In this document: one piece after another, positions 17,758 to 26,936 of the stretch
How the letters are laid out: every line of letters starts with the position of its first letter
Position numbering within the stretch: the stretch's first letter is position 1
From: Fimbriiglobus ruber
Lineage (GTDB): Bacteria; Planctomycetota; Planctomycetia; Gemmatales; Gemmataceae
Reading direction: 5' to 3'
NCBI RefSeq assembly: GCF_002197845.1
Contig: NZ_NIDE01000014.1
Coordinates: 1,178,001 to 1,242,000 of the forward strand
Length of the DNA stretch: 64,000 nt
Position numbers and translations under genes: made by a program
Notes under the pieces: model-generated
The model's database searches: none
What the model saw: the letters and a program-made list of their open reading frames with translations, nothing else
Told to the model about the DNA's origin: nothing

Positions 17758-18265
17758 GGAGGCATTGGCCGGACTCCGTTGGACATCGCGACATGTCTTT
17801 TCTACACTGGAATCGATTCCTCGACAAAGAAGGAAGCGCAAGTCACTAAAGGCTTAAATGATAAGAAGATACAGCGGATACTAATGCAGTTTTTCAAGCC
17901 AGAAAACTACTTGACAGTGCAGGAGCCTCACGTAAGTGTCATCCAGGCGGACCGCTTAATCCGGCATGTGGCCGTGCTGGGCGTCCTCATTGCAAATGAG
18001 GCTCATCAATGCGGGCTGAGCGGATCTGATCGGCGGTTGCGAAGGTTTGATTCCCGCCCAACCCCCGAAGGAAGCTCTGGAGGCCCGCCAACGACGGGCC
18101 AATGAGGCGGTCAAGGGCGACCACTCCCACACCGTCGCCAATCTGGCGAAAGCTGAAAAACCCGGCGAATGGGGGGGCCGGTCCGGTGCAGATGACCGGG
18201 TATCGGCCGGGGCTGAAGTCGGCGAACAAGCGGAAGAGGAACAGTAGGAATCCGGGCCCGTGACA
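17758..18265 (+). pseudogene. ygiQ: C-terminal remnant of a YgiQ-type radical SAM protein
   Basis: Around 17758-17925 the frame reads TPLDIATCLFYTGIDSSTKK and IQRILMQFFKPENYLTV, matching the conserved C-terminal 'YTGIDP...KGL.D.K.QR.LMQFFKPENY' box of UPF0313/YgiQ proteins. After a gap and frame change, 18047-18180 reads IPAQPPKEALEARQRRANEA and GDHSHTVANLAKAEKPGEW. A last shift near 18190-18250 gives TGYRPGLKSANKRKRN. The order and content match a YgiQ C-terminus, but the radical SAM core and any start are missing. It lies 115 bp downstream of IS630-type copy 1, so the remnant may have been left by IS-mediated deletion. Confidence 0.75.
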
Positions 18266-18309
18266 TAGATAGCCTGGAGTGGTTCCCAAATTGAGGTAGT
18301 GAGACAGCG

Positions 18310-19200
18310 ATGCGCCAAGCAATTCGGAATCCAGTCTATGTCTACTTACTGCTCATCACCCTCGTAGGTGTATCAGCCGCAGCGCTCTCCGCGAGAGAGC
18401 CTCCTGAAGGGAAAAAGGACAAAGCCGAGAAGGAGAACGAGAAGGAGCCAAACGTCGATGAAGAATGGCACAAGGAGGCCGAGAAGATCCTGAACGGGAT
18501 CGAGCTGGAAATGCTGGTGGGTGAGAATTGGGCCAAGGTCAAGCGGACCGAGAAGCCGCTTCTCTACTACAGCGAACCCACACGCAATCACGACAGGGGG
18601 AGCGTATGGGCCTGGGGTGAGAAGGGCCGTCCCGTCGCGCTAGCCAAGCTCTGTCAACAAGTCGGTGTCCGATCCAGGTGGAAAATTAGCATAACCAACA
18701 CGTCCGGCGGGAAGCTCCGGGCCAGCCGTGACAACGCCAGATGGTGGCTGGAGAACGAATCAGCCGTCGAGTTCAAGGGCATCCTTGACGCCCCCGCGCC
18801 AGCAACGGATGAGCAACAGCGACAGCGGCAACTCAAGCAAATGGCCCTGAAGTTTACCGGCCACGAGTTCTGGGATCCCGATAACTCGCGCTATGAGCTT
18901 CGTCGTCTCGAACGGCCGCTACACACATATAAAGACGAGAACGGCGGCACCCAGGTCGGAGCGTTGTATACGCTGGCCAATGGAACCAACCCGGAGATCA
19001 TGTTGTTCATCGAAGCACGCGTAGATCCCAAGAATGGCACGAAGGCCACCTGGCAATTCCTGGTCGGTCGGCTAGCGCACGCGGAATTGCACCTCGAGTA
19101 CGACGGCAAGGAAGTATTCACCGCCCCGCGCGCGAATCGCCTGTCCGGCCCGGAAAAGCCTTATTGGCTCAGCTTCATTTACCTCAATAATGAACCCTGA
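18310..19200 (+). CDS. Secreted hypothetical protein, paralogue of the gene at 31439
   Basis: The 296-residue product starts with an export signal (VYVYLLLITLVGVSAAALSA), then a lysine/glutamate-rich linker. The mature part contains KQMALKFTGHEFW, LRRLERPLHTY, GALYTLANGTNPEIMLFIEA and ATWQFLVGRLAHAELHLEY. The same order (MKKLAAEFTGHE, LRLLPAPLYRY, GALFALVSTEGTDPEVWLLI, WEYACGRFSN) occurs in the protein at 31439-32326, so both belong to one family, common in planctomycetes as far as I recall. No catalytic motif is evident and the function is unknown. The gene lies just downstream of the ygiQ remnant. Confidence 0.75.
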   Translation: MRQAIRNPVYVYLLLITLVGVSAAALSAREPPEGKKDKAEKENEKEPNVDEEWHKEAEKILNGIELEMLVGENWAKVKRTEKPLLYYSEPTRNHDRGSVWAWGEKGRPVALAKLCQQVGVRSRWKISITNTSGGKLRASRDNARWWLENESAVEFKGILDAPAPATDEQQRQRQLKQMALKFTGHEFWDPDNSRYELRRLERPLHTYKDENGGTQVGALYTLANGTNPEIMLFIEARVDPKNGTKATWQFLVGRLAHAELHLEYDGKEVFTAPRANRLSGPEKPYWLSFIYLNNEP

Positions 19201-19201
19201 T

Positions 19202-19525
19202 TCAGAAGGGAGTAAATCCACTTACTGTGACACAGAATTTGGCAGTGGCTCGCTGTGCGTGTGGCTTTCGTGAGAGCGGTCGTAAGCTCTGATTCCCATA
19301 CCGTGCCGCGCCGTGGTCCACTGCCGCGGAGCCAAGCAACAATCCCCAGTCTGGGGTTGCGCTGCACTTTGGGCAAATCCACTCACCGGTCAGCCATAGG
19401 CTGTGTAGTCGTGTGCAAACAGGGCATTCGGGTTTGTCCTCATCACGACAGGGTAAGAGAACGGAGGGCGGCAATCCGCGGTTGCCTCGCTTGGTCGCGG
19501 CGACCCACGCTTCCAGGTTCTGCAC
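19202..19525 (-). CDS. Possible small zinc-ribbon protein
   Basis: A 107-codon frame from GTG 19525 contains ECPVCTRLHSLWLTGEWICP-KC, a CxxC-x14-CxxC arrangement that could bind zinc, within about 60 well-composed residues. The C-terminal part looks less protein-like. It is convergent with the preceding secreted protein and abuts it. There is no clear ribosome site. It may be a real small gene, a remnant or chance. Confidence 0.3.
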   Translation of the reverse strand: MQNLEAWVAATKRGNRGLPPSVLLPCRDEDKPECPVCTRLHSLWLTGEWICPKCSATPDWGLLLGSAAVDHGAARYGNQSLRPLSRKPHAQRATAKFCVTVSGFTPF

Positions 19526-19603
19526 GGCTAAACCCTGCGGAACCCCGGCCCTACGGTCCGAACACGCGGGTCACGGATTTCTCGCCGCACGCCTGGGCCG
19601 CCT

Positions 19604-20662
19604 TCACTTCGCCCGCTGTTCGTCCACCACGAGTTGATACTGGCCGTTCCGGATCGTGACCTGGAAGTACGTCACCTCGATGTCTTCCGGCCGGCGGTTG
19701 CGGTAGGTCACTTCGAGCCGGGCGAGTTCGGCTTCGAGGTCCTTGGGGAAAAACGCCCAGAACGCGTTCGGGACGAAGTCCAACCCGAGTACGCGGCGGA
19801 CGCCCTCGACCGACTCCGGCTTGGGGTCCGAAAACTGGATCTGGTTCGACAGCCTGGCCAGTTCCGCTTCCGTCACCATCGTCCCCGGCCGCGGGTTGAC
19901 CAGATCTCGGAAGATGTGCGCGGCCTTGTTGTCCGGCGGCACCGGCACCAGGATGACCGCGTTCAGCGAGCGGAGTTGGTCGACGTAGTCCCGGCCGCTG
20001 GCGGTGCGGAAGCGGAGGATCCAACGGATGGACCGCGCGCGGGTGCTGCTCGCCCCGGTGCCGCCCGGGCCGGCGCCTTCTTGCCCAGTGTTCCCCTTAC
20101 CGGCCCCAGGCCCCTCGCCCTTCTGCTGACCGACGCCCAACAATTTCTTCCGCAAATCGTCGTTGAGTGCGGCGTAGGATTTGGCTTTCTCTTCCGGAAC
20201 CGCCGTCGTGCCGTTCGGGTCATCCAGTGTGACCGATTCGCGGATCTGTTTCTCGACTTCCGGAAGTTCCTGGTACTGCGGCAGCTTTTCCAGCGCGGTT
20301 TTGAGTGGCGTGGATTCGCCTTTCGCGAGCGGGTCACTCACGCCGCCGGACCCCGGTGAACCGTCGCCCGCGTCGTCTTCCCCGCCTTGCACCAGGCTGA
20401 TCGGGACCGATTTCTTGTCCTTGTCGGACATGGCCAGATACAGAATGGCAATAAGCCCGGCCACGACCAGCGCGTGATACAGGACCGACAACAGGGCGGA
20501 CGTCGGCATTTCCAGGCGGGCGGAGTATTTCTTCCAAAACGTCTCGTCGCTCGGTTCGGTCAACGCGACGTCGCCGTCGAGTTCGTCGTCACGGTTACGG
20601 TAGTCGTCGCGATCGTCATCGCGATCGGACGGGCGGCGGGAGCGGGGGGGACGGCCGGGCAT
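19604..20662 (-). CDS. Hypothetical single-pass membrane protein with Gly-rich linker
   Basis: ATG 20662 is supported by a GGAGG ribosome site and gives about 352 residues. The N-terminus is hydrophilic and Arg/Asp-rich (SRRPSDRDDDRDDYRNRDDE). One membrane helix follows (ALLSVLYHALVVAGLIAILY, about residues 54-74), then a proline/glycine-rich extracytoplasmic linker. The C-terminal globular domain of about 140 residues includes RSIRWILRFRTASGRDYVDQ and EDIEVTYFQVTIRNGQYQLV. The topology recalls TonB/TolA-like envelope proteins, but there is no recognisable TonB motif. I do not recognise the family. It lies downstream of dnaK on the same strand, separated by a strong terminator. Confidence 0.7.
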   Translation of the reverse strand: MPGRPPRSRRPSDRDDDRDDYRNRDDELDGDVALTEPSDETFWKKYSARLEMPTSALLSVLYHALVVAGLIAILYLAMSDKDKKSVPISLVQGGEDDAGDGSPGSGGVSDPLAKGESTPLKTALEKLPQYQELPEVEKQIRESVTLDDPNGTTAVPEEKAKSYAALNDDLRKKLLGVGQQKGEGPGAGKGNTGQEGAGPGGTGASSTRARSIRWILRFRTASGRDYVDQLRSLNAVILVPVPPDNKAAHIFRDLVNPRPGTMVTEAELARLSNQIQFSDPKPESVEGVRRVLGLDFVPNAFWAFFPKDLEAELARLEVTYRNRRPEDIEVTYFQVTIRNGQYQLVVDEQRAK

Positions 20663-20742
20663 GACGTGGTTCCTCCGAGACGGGGTACTCGGTCTATTTA
20701 ACGTACCCGCCGCCGCGGGGTTTGCAACACGGGGAAAAACGA

Positions 20743-20772
20743 ACGCCCGCGGACGACTTCGTCCGCGGGCGT
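20743..20772 (-). terminator. Rho-independent terminator of dnaK
   Basis: A perfect 12-bp stem (acgcccgcggac 20743-20754 with gtccgcgggcgt 20761-20772) and a 6-nt loop is followed on the minus strand by tcgtttttc. It lies 50 bp past the dnaK stop codon. Stem and U-tract together make a convincing intrinsic terminator. Confidence 0.88.
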
Positions 20773-20822
20773 CGGGAGGGTTGTACCGGCGCGGGCTCAA
20801 ACGCCCGCCGGGGTCGCCCGTT

Positions 20823-22781
20823 TTACTTCTTCACTTCGTACTCGGCGTCGATCACGTCGTCGCCGCCCTTCTTGTCCGCCCCGCTGGGGGTGGCACCGGG
20901 GGGAGCGTCGCCGCCCGGTTGACCGGCCTTGCTGTACAGGTGCTGGGCCATCGCCTGGGCCGCGGTGTCGAGTTCGCTCACGGCGGACTTGATGGCCGCC
21001 ACGTCCGTTCCCTTGACCGCGTCTTTCACCTTCTCGATCGCCCGCTCGATCGGCGCCTTGTCGTTGGCCGGGATTTTGTCGCCGCTCTCCTTGAGCATCT
21101 TCTCGATCTGGAAGATCTTGTTCTCGGCCTCGACCTTGGTGTCCGCCACCTCACGCTTCTTCTTGTCCTCGTCCGCGTGCAGCTCGGCGTCCCGCTTCAT
21201 CTTGTCGATTTCGGACTGGTTCAGACCGCTCGACTGCTCGATGCGGACCTTGTTTTCCTTCCCAGTCCCCGTGTCCCGGGCGGACACGTTCAGGATGCCG
21301 TTCGCGTCCAGGTCGAATGTCACCTCGATCTGCGGGGTGCCGCGCGGGGCCGGCGGGAGGCCGTCCAGGTGGAACTGGCCGATCTTCTTGTTGTCTTGGG
21401 CCATCGGCCGCTCGCCCTGGAACACCTGCACCTCGACGGACGGCTGGTTGTCGCCGGCGGTCGTGAACGTGTTGCTCTTCTTGGTCGGGATGGTGGTGTT
21501 CTTGGGGATCAACACCGTCATCACGCCGCCCAGGGTCTCGATCCCCAGGGAGAGCGGGGTCACGTCCAACAGCAGCAGGTCGGACTTGCTGCCGAGCAGG
21601 AGTTGGGCGCCCTGGATGGCCGCCCCGATGGCGACGACCTCGTCCGGGTTCACGCCGCGGTGCCCGTCCTTGCCGAAGATCTCCTTCACGAGCTGCTGGA
21701 CGCGGGGCATCCGCGTCATCCCGCCGACCATCACCACCTCGTCGATCTGGCCCGGCTTCAGGCCGGCGTCGTTGAGGGCGGTCATGACCGGCTTCTTGCA
21801 CCGCTCGATCAGGTGGTCGACCATCCGCTCGAACTGCGTCCGGGTGATGGTCAACATCAGGTGCTTCGGGCCGGTCGCGTCGGCGGTGATGAACGGCAGG
21901 TTGATGTCCGTCTGCGACTGCTGCGACAGGTCCTTCTTGGCCCGCTCGGCGGCCTCCTTGAGGCGCTGCATCGCCATCGGGTCTTTCCGCAGGTCGACCT
22001 GATTTTCCTTGCGGAATTCCTCGGCGATGAAGTCGATCAGCACCTGGTCGAAGTCGTCGCCCCCGAGGTGGGTGTCGCCGTTCGTCGACTTCACCTGGAA
22101 GACGCCGTCTTCGCCGACTTCGAGGACCGAGATGTCGAACGTCCCGCCCCCGAGGTCGAAGACGGCGATCTTCTCGTCCTTCTTCTTGTCCATCGCGTAG
22201 GCGAGGGAGGCGGCGGTCGGCTCGTTGATGATCCGCATCCGCTGCTTGGACTTCTTGCCGGTCTTCGGGTCTTCGATTTCCCACTCGGTGTCGAACCCGG
22301 CGACCTGGGCGGCATCAATCGTCGCCTGCCGCTGCGAGTCGTTGAAGTACGCCGGGACGGTCACGACCGCCTTGCGGACGGTGTGCCCGAGGTACGCCTC
22401 GGCCGCTTCCTTCAACTTCCGCAGGATCATCGCCGAGATTTCCGGCGGCGTGTACTGCTTGCCGTCGATGTCGACTTTGACCAGATCCTCGCGGCCGCCG
22501 ACGATCTTGTACGGAACCAACTTCTCTTCCGATTCGACCTCGTTGTGCCGGCGGCCCATGAACCGCTTGATCGAGTAAATCGTCTTCTGCGGGTTGGTGA
22601 TCGCCTGCCGCTTGGCCGGGTCGCCGACGAGCCGGTTCCCGTCCTTGGCGAACGCGACCACGCTAGGCGTGATCCGGTTCCCTTCCTGGTTGGCGATGAC
22701 CTTAACTTCGTTGCCTTCCATCACGGCGACCACCGAGTTCGTGGTCCCGAGGTCGATCCCGATAATCTTCTCTTCCGCCAT
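20823..22781 (-). CDS. dnaK: Molecular chaperone DnaK (Hsp70)
   Basis: The 652-residue cytosolic ATP-dependent chaperone has all Hsp70 signatures: [19 protein letters not shown] at the N-terminus, [20 protein letters not shown] (signature 2) and [20 protein letters not shown] (signature 3). The [20 protein letters not shown] interdomain linker leads into the substrate-binding domain, and the C-terminus is '[11 protein letters not shown]'. Length is normal. The start at 22781 follows a gaggag ribosome site. grpE, dnaJ and hrcA are not adjacent. I saw no CIRCE element upstream, so heat control, if any, is by another mechanism. Confidence 0.98.
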   Translation of the reverse strand: MAEEKIIGIDLGTTNSVVAVMEGNEVKVIANQEGNRITPSVVAFAKDGNRLVGDPAKRQAITNPQKTIYSIKRFMGRRHNEVESEEKLVPYKIVGGREDLVKVDIDGKQYTPPEISAMILRKLKEAAEAYLGHTVRKAVVTVPAYFNDSQRQATIDAAQVAGFDTEWEIEDPKTGKKSKQRMRIINEPTAASLAYAMDKKKDEKIAVFDLGGGTFDISVLEVGEDGVFQVKSTNGDTHLGGDDFDQVLIDFIAEEFRKENQVDLRKDPMAMQRLKEAAERAKKDLSQQSQTDINLPFITADATGPKHLMLTITRTQFERMVDHLIERCKKPVMTALNDAGLKPGQIDEVVMVGGMTRMPRVQQLVKEIFGKDGHRGVNPDEVVAIGAAIQGAQLLLGSKSDLLLLDVTPLSLGIETLGGVMTVLIPKNTTIPTKKSNTFTTAGDNQPSVEVQVFQGERPMAQDNKKIGQFHLDGLPPAPRGTPQIEVTFDLDANGILNVSARDTGTGKENKVRIEQSSGLNQSEIDKMKRDAELHADEDKKKREVADTKVEAENKIFQIEKMLKESGDKIPANDKAPIERAIEKVKDAVKGTDVAAIKSAVSELDTAAQAMAQHLYSKAGQPGGDAPPGATPSGADKKGGDDVIDAEYEVKK

Positions 22782-23381
22782 AACTCGATACTCCTCGTTC
22801 GTGGAATTTAATGATTAGCGCCGTGTGGATGGACCCAGTGTACCCCACACGGAAATATCGGGGCAGCTCGTAGCACCCCTGGTTATTGGCGACGCGACCG
22901 ATTGTTTCGTGTTCGTGACTATGTTCGAGTTCGCATTTCTTATCAGAATATTGGGTAGCAACTCGCGCGCCGGTTCGTGTTCACACGAAAAGCGCGACGT
23001 AACTACCGTATCGGCAGTACCTTTGATGCAACCACACTTGTCGAACGACCGATCATTTGTCGCGAGTCACAGTTCCGACTGCCAATCTGACACAATCTCC
23101 GTCGCTTCTGGTATATCAGAGGGCGGAAGCCGACGGACGGATTCGGCGTTTCGACGAAAAATGTGAGGACTGCCCGCTTGACCGACGAAAGCCGCCGCCA
23201 GTCCGCGCCGCGCACACTCGGCGTGAGTCTCCGGACCGCCCGCCGAGCGCAGTGAGAGAAGGGCTCGTTCGACCGACGAAAGCCATCACCAGCCGCCACG
23301 ATGGGCTGCCTTCGTTGACGGGCGCCCCACTCGCCGATACATTTTGTTAAAATTCCGTTTCCCACGCCCATTTCGATCTTT
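22782..23381. other. 600-bp intergenic region between divergent dnaK and pheA
   Basis: This region holds the divergent promoters. It is less GC-rich than its surroundings near 22890-23110. A short motif, gaccgacgaaagcc, occurs twice (about 23180-23195 and 23271-23284). No gene with convincing protein features is present, and I found no CIRCE-like GAGTGCTAA inverted repeat. Confidence 0.45.
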
Positions 23382-24512
23382 ATGACTCGCAAGAACGAAT
23401 CCGGATCGGACGGGACGCCGACTGACCGTAGCCCCGCGGGTCTCAAGGCCTTGCGCGCGCAGATCGATAAATTCGACCTGCAAATCCTCGAAACCCTGAA
23501 CAAACGGGCGGCGATCGCGGCCCAGATCGGCAAAATCAAGTCCGAGATCGGCGGCGAGGTCTTCAACGCGTCGCGGGAAGAAGAGGTTTTGAGCAACGTC
23601 CTCGGCGCGAACAAGGGGCCGCTCAAGGAAGTGACGGTTAAGGGCATCTTCCGCGAGCTGATGAGCGGCTGCCGCGCCCTTCAAGGGGCGAAGCGGGTCG
23701 CGTTCCTCGGGCCGGAGTACAGCTACAGCCACCTCGCGGCGCTCGAACGCTTCGGCGGGGCGATCGAATACGTCCGCGTCGGCTCGATTCCCGCGGTGTT
23801 CGAGGAGGTTGGCCGGCGGCACGTCGATTACGGCCTGGTGCCGCTCGAAAACTCGACCGACGGCCGCATCGCGGACACGCTCGACAGCTTCGTCCGGCTG
23901 CCGCAGGTGCGGATCTGTTCCGAGATCCGCCTGCGGGTCCGCCACCACCTGCTGGCGAACTGCGAGCAGACGGCGATCCGCAAGGTGTACAGCAAGGCGC
24001 AGGCGCTCTCGCAGTGCCGGCACTGGCTCGGCAAGAACCTGCCGCACGCGACCACGCACGAGGTGTCGAGTACGGCCGACGCGGCCCGGCTCGTCCAGAC
24101 CGACCCGCACGCGGCGGCCGTGGCCAGCCGGCAGGCGGCCGTCCGGTACAACCTGCGGGTGCTGTTCAGCAACATCGAGGACCAGCCGGACAACGAGACC
24201 CGGTTCGCGGTCATCGCGCTGCACGACTCGCCCAAGACCGGCAACGACAAGACGGCCGTGATGTTCCAGACGCAGCACTCCCCGGGCGCGCTGGCGGACG
24301 TGCTCTCCGTCTTCAAGCAGAACAAGATCAACCTGACGTGGATCGAGTCCTTCCCCTATAAGGACGTGAAAGGGGAGTACGTCTTCTTCGTCGACTTCGA
24401 CGGGCACAACGAAGACGCGAAGGTGAAGAAGGCGCTCAAGAGCCTCGAAGCCGTGTGCGACCCCATTTCCGTCATCGGCTCGTTCCCCGCGGCCAAGCTG
24501 ACCGATGAGTAG
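23382..24512 (+). CDS. pheA: Bifunctional chorismate mutase/prephenate dehydratase (P-protein)
   Basis: The protein converts chorismate to prephenate and then phenylpyruvate, for phenylalanine synthesis in the cytosol. In its 376 residues, 20-100 form the AroQ-type chorismate mutase (LRAQIDKFDLQILETLNKRA). Residues 104-280 form prephenate dehydratase, with GPEYSYSH in place of the usual GPxGTFS, PLENSTDGRI, and the catalytic NETRF box (271-275). Residues 291-370 form an ACT domain with GALADVLSVF (302-311) and IESFPYK, the ESRP-like phenylalanine-binding motif. Feedback inhibition by Phe is expected from the ACT domain. Its pathway partner aroF lies 3.9 kb downstream, separated by an accessory block. 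Confidence 0.95.
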   Translation: MTRKNESGSDGTPTDRSPAGLKALRAQIDKFDLQILETLNKRAAIAAQIGKIKSEIGGEVFNASREEEVLSNVLGANKGPLKEVTVKGIFRELMSGCRALQGAKRVAFLGPEYSYSHLAALERFGGAIEYVRVGSIPAVFEEVGRRHVDYGLVPLENSTDGRIADTLDSFVRLPQVRICSEIRLRVRHHLLANCEQTAIRKVYSKAQALSQCRHWLGKNLPHATTHEVSSTADAARLVQTDPHAAAVASRQAAVRYNLRVLFSNIEDQPDNETRFAVIALHDSPKTGNDKTAVMFQTQHSPGALADVLSVFKQNKINLTWIESFPYKDVKGEYVFFVDFDGHNEDAKVKKALKSLEAVCDPISVIGSFPAAKLTDE

Positions 24513-24548
24513 GTCGGTATCTGGCAAGCAGGGTATGATTCGGAGTGC

Positions 24549-24749
24549 TCATTCGCGGTGATCGGTCGCCAACGATTTTTCGACGAGCTGATCGTGGAGC
24601 TTGCGAACGTATTCCAACGGCAACGGAGCGTTCGCATCCAACCACCGCGAAAATGTCGATTGAAGGTCGGCCAATTCGACCGCTTCTTCGAGGGTGATTG
24701 TTTCCTCGATCTGCTTGTCAATGAGTTCGTGCCGCCGTTGATTGCCCAT
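24549..24749 (-). CDS. Small hypothetical helical protein
   Basis: From ATG 24749 the product is 66 residues: MGNQRRHELIDKQIEETITL at the N-terminus and RWLDANAPLPLEYVRKLHDQ in the C-terminal half. It is acidic, mostly helical and has no cysteine or membrane segment. Comparable short 'LIDKKY...LT.EE..EL..LQ' proteins occur in planctomycetes with no known role. It lies just downstream of the DUF4058 gene on the same strand and may be co-transcribed with it. A longer start at 24833 adds residues of poor quality. Confidence 0.55.
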   Translation of the reverse strand: MGNQRRHELIDKQIEETITLEEAVELADLQSTFSRWLDANAPLPLEYVRKLHDQLVEKSLATDHRE

Positions 24750-24848
24750 TCCGGAGTCTCTGAAGGGAACGGACGGAGTCTCACCGAGCCTATGATACTG
24801 CACCCGCGCCCGGCGGTACGTGCGTGTCAGCAATGGCTACAAATGGGC

Positions 24849-25517
24849 TCAACCCGTTTGTGGTTCGAGTACGGTTCGCCATCGAAGCGGTTGCACGGCG
24901 AACGCCGCCTGATACGTTTGTTCGAGCGGGACCATGACGTAGCCGGCGGGAACGAGAAACAGCGGCATGTCCGGCAGAGTGTCGCCCACCGCGACTGGCT
25001 CGATGTAAGCTTGGACGGCAAGTTCGCATTCGTAAGAGACGAGTGTGAGCGGCGTCTCGGGCGGCAGGTGAAATGGCTCCGGGTGCAATTCTCGCCAGAT
25101 GAGGGCATGGATGCCGTCCGGGTCGCGCGGCCCCGGCGGAAACAGGTCAAGAATCAGTAAGTGGACCCCCTGCTCGAGGAAGTCGCACGCCTTGCGAACG
25201 AATGACTCGATTTGGTATTCGCCGGATTTGTTGCCCGGGGAGATGATCTCGACCAGGGCAACGATTCGATCACCGCTGACATGGCGAATCGCGATCACAC
25301 TCAAGCAACCATCACCCGGCTCGCTTCGAGTCGAACTATACTGCGATTGCAGTGTCAGAACATCGGGACTGAAACTGGCCGCGACCGGTTCCAACAGCGC
25401 GTACAAGTCCGACGGCAGAAGCCCGTTATTCAACACGCGACTCAGTTCGGAAATCCACGTGTGATGAAAGGCGTGAAAGATCTCACGGGGAACCCGCGTC
25501 CAGTCGTGAACGGGCAT
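24849..25517 (-). CDS. DUF4058 family protein
   Basis: ATG 25517 has an AGGAGGTG ribosome site at ideal spacing. The 222-residue product begins MPVHDWTRVPREIFHAFHHT, a hallmark of DUF4058, and continues with VIAIRHVSGDRIVALVEIIS and SPGNKSGEYQIESFVRKACD, then LLILDLFPPGPRDPDGIHAL. DUF4058 is frequent in planctomycetes and cyanobacteria, sometimes in many copies; its fold resembles restriction-type or Uma2-like proteins but no activity is established. It is divergent from the ATPase/TPR pair across 108 bp, so the two transcription units share a regulatory region. Confidence 0.85.
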   Translation of the reverse strand: MPVHDWTRVPREIFHAFHHTWISELSRVLNNGLLPSDLYALLEPVAASFSPDVLTLQSQYSSTRSEPGDGCLSVIAIRHVSGDRIVALVEIISPGNKSGEYQIESFVRKACDFLEQGVHLLILDLFPPGPRDPDGIHALIWRELHPEPFHLPPETPLTLVSYECELAVQAYIEPVAVGDTLPDMPLFLVPAGYVMVPLEQTYQAAFAVQPLRWRTVLEPQTG

Positions 25518-25625
25518 GAGCACCTCCTGGGAGTGCCACAGCACGGCGGGACGCCCTTCAGGGGGTTGAGGAACTTTGCAAGAATGTCCCGCCCGGTAGA
25601 ATAGGCTGGAAAGCGAGGGCAACAA

Positions 25626-26936
25626 GTGAGCGAGCTTGCCAAGAAAGTCTTCAAGGTCTTCAGCGAAGAACCACTTCGCCCTGAACAGATCAAGGATTTG
25701 TACATCCCGTTCGATTCGCTGAGGGGGAATTACGATATCGTCCGCCGACTCGCCGGTACGATTAGCACGTCCGATCGGCCGACCACGCAAGTTCTCGCAG
25801 GGCATCAAGGGAGCGGTAAGTCCACCGAGCTGATGAAGCTCAAGCTCGAACTCGAATCGCAGAAATATTTCGTCGTCTATTGCGACAGCGAACAAGATGT
25901 CGACCGTAACGATGTCGATTTCCCCGAAGTCCTCTTCGCCCTCCTGCGACAATTGGCTTCTCAGTTGAAAGAACGGGCCGGAATCGATCTCCAACCCGGC
26001 TACTTCAAGGCTCGCTTCGATAAATTGAATGAGATTTTGGGTTCGCCTATCGAGTTCGAGAAATTCGATCTGGGAGCGTCCTTCTTCAAAATCAGCGGGA
26101 AAGTGAAGAGTAGTCCGGCGACGCGAGAAAAGGTCCGGAAGGCGCTCGAACCCGACACGGACAACCTCCTGTCCGCGACGAACGATATCCTCGGTCAGGC
26201 GACCCTGGAGCTGCGGAAAAAAGGATTCGAGGAGCTGGTCATCCTGTTCGACGACCTCGACAAGATGATTGTGCGGCCCATGGAAAACAACCGCCATTCC
26301 ACGGACGAGCACCTCTTCATCAATCGCTCGCCGCAGATGACCGGCTTTCACTGCCACATCGTTTACACGATTCCGCTTTCGCTCGCTTACTCCAAATACC
26401 ACCAGACGTTGAAGAAACTGTACTGCGATCAACTGCCCGTTGTGCCGATGGTCTCGATCCGAAAGATGCCGCCGGGCGGAGGAATCAATCAGCCTGGCGT
26501 CGACGCGATGCGCAAAATGATCGACGTCCGTCTGTACTCCGTGCTGATTAGTCAGAAGGACGTATTTGAAAATCAGGCCGTCTGCGACGAGCTAATTATG
26601 CTTTGCGGGGGCCAGCCCTCGAAATTGATGTCGATGATCCGGGAGGCTTTGATCGCCGACGGGTTGCCCCTCAAGGCGCCATCGCTCGACCGGGTTCGAC
26701 GAGAGGGTAAGCGCGAATTTCGCCGCCAACTCACACGGGAATACTGGACACTGATTGAGAAATACCGACAGAACGCCGAACACGTTCCGGACGCAACCGA
26801 GGAGCCGATCTTTCGGACGTTGCTTGAGAGCCTGGCCTTGCTTCAGTACGTGAACGGCGTGGAGTGGTACGGTCTCAATCCACTCGTCGAACTGCTGACG
26901 CCACCGCCGACGGAGGTGCCGCGTGCCAGTCCTTGA
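25626..26936 (+). CDS. P-loop ATPase of a two-gene ATPase/TPR system
   Basis: The 436-residue product starts at GTG 25626. Walker A is GHQGSGKST (59-67) and Walker B is LVILFDDLDK (D209, D210). Sensor-like and helical segments follow, including a winged-helix-like C-terminal part (IREALIADGLPLKAPSLDRV). The 'HxGSGKSTEL' P-loop and following strands resemble KAP/STAND-type ATPases. Its stop overlaps the start of the TPR gene by 14 bp, so the two are translationally coupled and likely interact. No nuclease or membrane domain is present. A signalling or defence role is inferred only from this architecture and from its position as an insert between pheA and aroF. Confidence 0.75.
   Translation: MSELAKKVFKVFSEEPLRPEQIKDLYIPFDSLRGNYDIVRRLAGTISTSDRPTTQVLAGHQGSGKSTELMKLKLELESQKYFVVYCDSEQDVDRNDVDFPEVLFALLRQLASQLKERAGIDLQPGYFKARFDKLNEILGSPIEFEKFDLGASFFKISGKVKSSPATREKVRKALEPDTDNLLSATNDILGQATLELRKKGFEELVILFDDLDKMIVRPMENNRHSTDEHLFINRSPQMTGFHCHIVYTIPLSLAYSKYHQTLKKLYCDQLPVVPMVSIRKMPPGGGINQPGVDAMRKMIDVRLYSVLISQKDVFENQAVCDELIMLCGGQPSKLMSMIREALIADGLPLKAPSLDRVRREGKREFRRQLTREYWTLIEKYRQNAEHVPDATEEPIFRTLLESLALLQYVNGVEWYGLNPLVELLTPPPTEVPRASP

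Noticed and set aside
20661-22811. A 716-codon open frame antisense to dnaK
   Set aside because: It is a GC-rich shadow with low-complexity Arg/Leu/Val/Asp composition and no motifs. dnaK on the other strand is certain.
22782-23381. A CIRCE/HrcA operator upstream of dnaK
   Set aside because: No TTAGCACTC-N9-GAGTGCTAA repeat was found. The tagcacccc near 22869 has no matching arm.
24849-26432. A 527-codon minus-strand frame covering the DUF4058 gene and the start of the ATPase gene
   Set aside because: Only the last 222 codons (from ATG 25517 with an AGGAGGTG site) are DUF4058. The rest is antisense to the ATPase.
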